Shown: one piece after another, positions 12,411 to 13,024 of the stretch
Layout of the letters: each line of letters begins with the position of its first letter
How positions within the stretch are numbered: position 1 is the stretch's first letter
Origin: Nitrososphaerota archaeon
GTDB taxonomy: Archaea; Thermoproteota; Nitrososphaeria; Nitrososphaerales; Nitrosopumilaceae
Assembly (NCBI GenBank): GCA_028867235.1
Contig: JAGWGS010000016.1
Location: 1 to 13,024, forward strand
DNA length: 13,024 nucleotides
Direction: 5' to 3'
Program-made: the position numbers and the translations under genes
Notes under the pieces: model-generated
The model's input: only the letters and a program-made list of their open reading frames with translations
Told to the model about the DNA's origin: nothing
Databases searched by the model: none

Positions 12411-13024
12411 TTATCTTCCATATTTTTCTGCCGACCTTTTTACGATAGGCGTAACCACTAATCCAAGTGCTGCACCAAATGCAACGTGTGACACAAATGC
12501 TCCAGCCAAGATCATTGGAAACAGTTTTTCAGTTTGTTCCATAATCATCTTGTTCATTTCTTCCATCTTTGTTTTTTCATCCATTACTGGCTTGCCTTGC
12601 ATCTCAGTACTTCCGTTCATTGATGATTTCTCATTCATTGATGTACTTTGCATGTTATTTTCTGGCATTACCGTATTTCCCATTGGCATCATCTTCATCA
12701 GATCCATCATGTGTGTTGGAAGAGCAGTCATTGCTATAGGTACAAAGATTACTGCAAAAGCAATAACACCTGTTGCAATTCCGAGTCCTATTCCCTTGCC
12801 AAATCCTCGGATCTGTAATCTTTTGACATTAATTATTGCACCAAATGCTACACCTATTGCAATACTAGTAAGAAAGTGTGCAGTTATTCCAGGACCTAAT
12901 GCGTTCTCATAAGACTGACCTGTAATTAATCCCATTATGATGGCAAAACAATTTGCATCAAGACCTATTTGGGTCAATAGAGTGCTCATCATTCCATACA
13001 TTACTGCACCACCTGCAATTCCAC
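12411..13024 (-). CDS. Met-rich polytopic membrane protein, 5' end outside the window
   Basis: At least 203 residues are visible; the frame stays open to the right edge, and the residues before the first internal Met (GIAGGAV) look like part of a membrane helix, so the true start is probably beyond 13024. Four hydrophobic spans are visible: around MYGMMSTLL...IIMGLITG, GITAHFLTSIAIGVAFGAI, KGIGLGIATGVIAFAVIFVPIA, and LAGAFVSHVAFGAALGLVV. The second and fourth look like a repeat (small residue, His, then GVAFGA/AFGAALG). Between the third and fourth lies a hydrophilic, very Met-rich loop of about 65 residues (PTHMMDLMKMMPMG... to MIMEQT). Met-rich loops commonly bind Cu(I), so copper handling is a fair guess, not a proven function. 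I do not recognise the family. The Cys-rich mini-gene follows 40 bp downstream. Confidence 0.75.
   Translation of the reverse strand, partial: GIAGGAVMYGMMSTLLTQIGLDANCFAIIMGLITGQSYENALGPGITAHFLTSIAIGVAFGAIINVKRLQIRGFGKGIGLGIATGVIAFAVIFVPIAMTALPTHMMDLMKMMPMGNTVMPENNMQSTSMNEKSSMNGSTEMQGKPVMDEKTKMEEMNKMIMEQTEKLFPMILAGAFVSHVAFGAALGLVVTPIVKRSAEKYGR

Overview
The window looks like the chromosome of an AT-rich ammonia-oxidising-type archaeon of the Nitrososphaerota (Thaumarchaeota), most likely the Nitrosopumilales side. The evidence is: archaeal ether-lipid synthesis (glycerol-1-phosphate dehydrogenase), an archaeal 20S proteasome beta gene next to an aCPSF1-like start, archaeal NadM and RtcA, a BluB cobalamin gene, a PEFG/PEFP-CTERM-like surface protein, a tRNA with an intron outside the anticodon loop, and TATA-like boxes about 25 bp before many start codons (leaderless-type promoters, several with TTG starts). 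No insertion sequence, phage gene or CRISPR array is visible.

Layout. 1-746 (minus): psmB followed 7 bp later by the first 35 codons of an aCPSF1-type ribonuclease. 851-1891 (plus): egsA, divergent from psmB. 1894-4391 (minus): a SlyD-like FKBP isomerase, a class V aminotransferase and nadM, each with its own TATA-like box. 4469-6587: an FAD monooxygenase (plus) and a class I methyltransferase (minus) that converge with 10 bp between them. 6669-8174: rtcA (plus) overlapping a CopD-type membrane protein (minus) tail to tail. 8258-9150: an LEA14/WHy-domain membrane-anchored protein (plus) and a PNPOx-like flavoprotein (minus) whose stop codons overlap in one CTAG. 9305-10183: an acidic, Asn/Asp/Glu-rich exported protein with a C-terminal PEFP anchor. 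10184-11437: tRNA-Val(GAC), bluB and tRNA-Arg(CCT), with several short repeats. 11459-11875: a small secreted protein. 11876-12241: a very AT-rich non-coding stretch with nested palindromes. 12242-13024 (minus): a 42-residue cysteine-rich mini-protein and a Met-rich polytopic membrane protein cut by the window edge.

Most genes are housekeeping, arranged singly or in convergent pairs rather than in long operons. The less ordinary parts are the D-loop insertion in tRNA-Arg(CCT); the short Cys-rich gene beside a Met-rich membrane protein, which suggests metal (possibly copper) handling; the palindromes in the 11.9-12.2 kb gap; the inverted repeats before bluB and before the PEFP protein; and the 16-bp direct repeat downstream of tRNA-Val. 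I see no clear multi-gene system of a new kind. The Cys-rich/Met-rich pair and the palindromic gap beside it are the best candidates for something undescribed.
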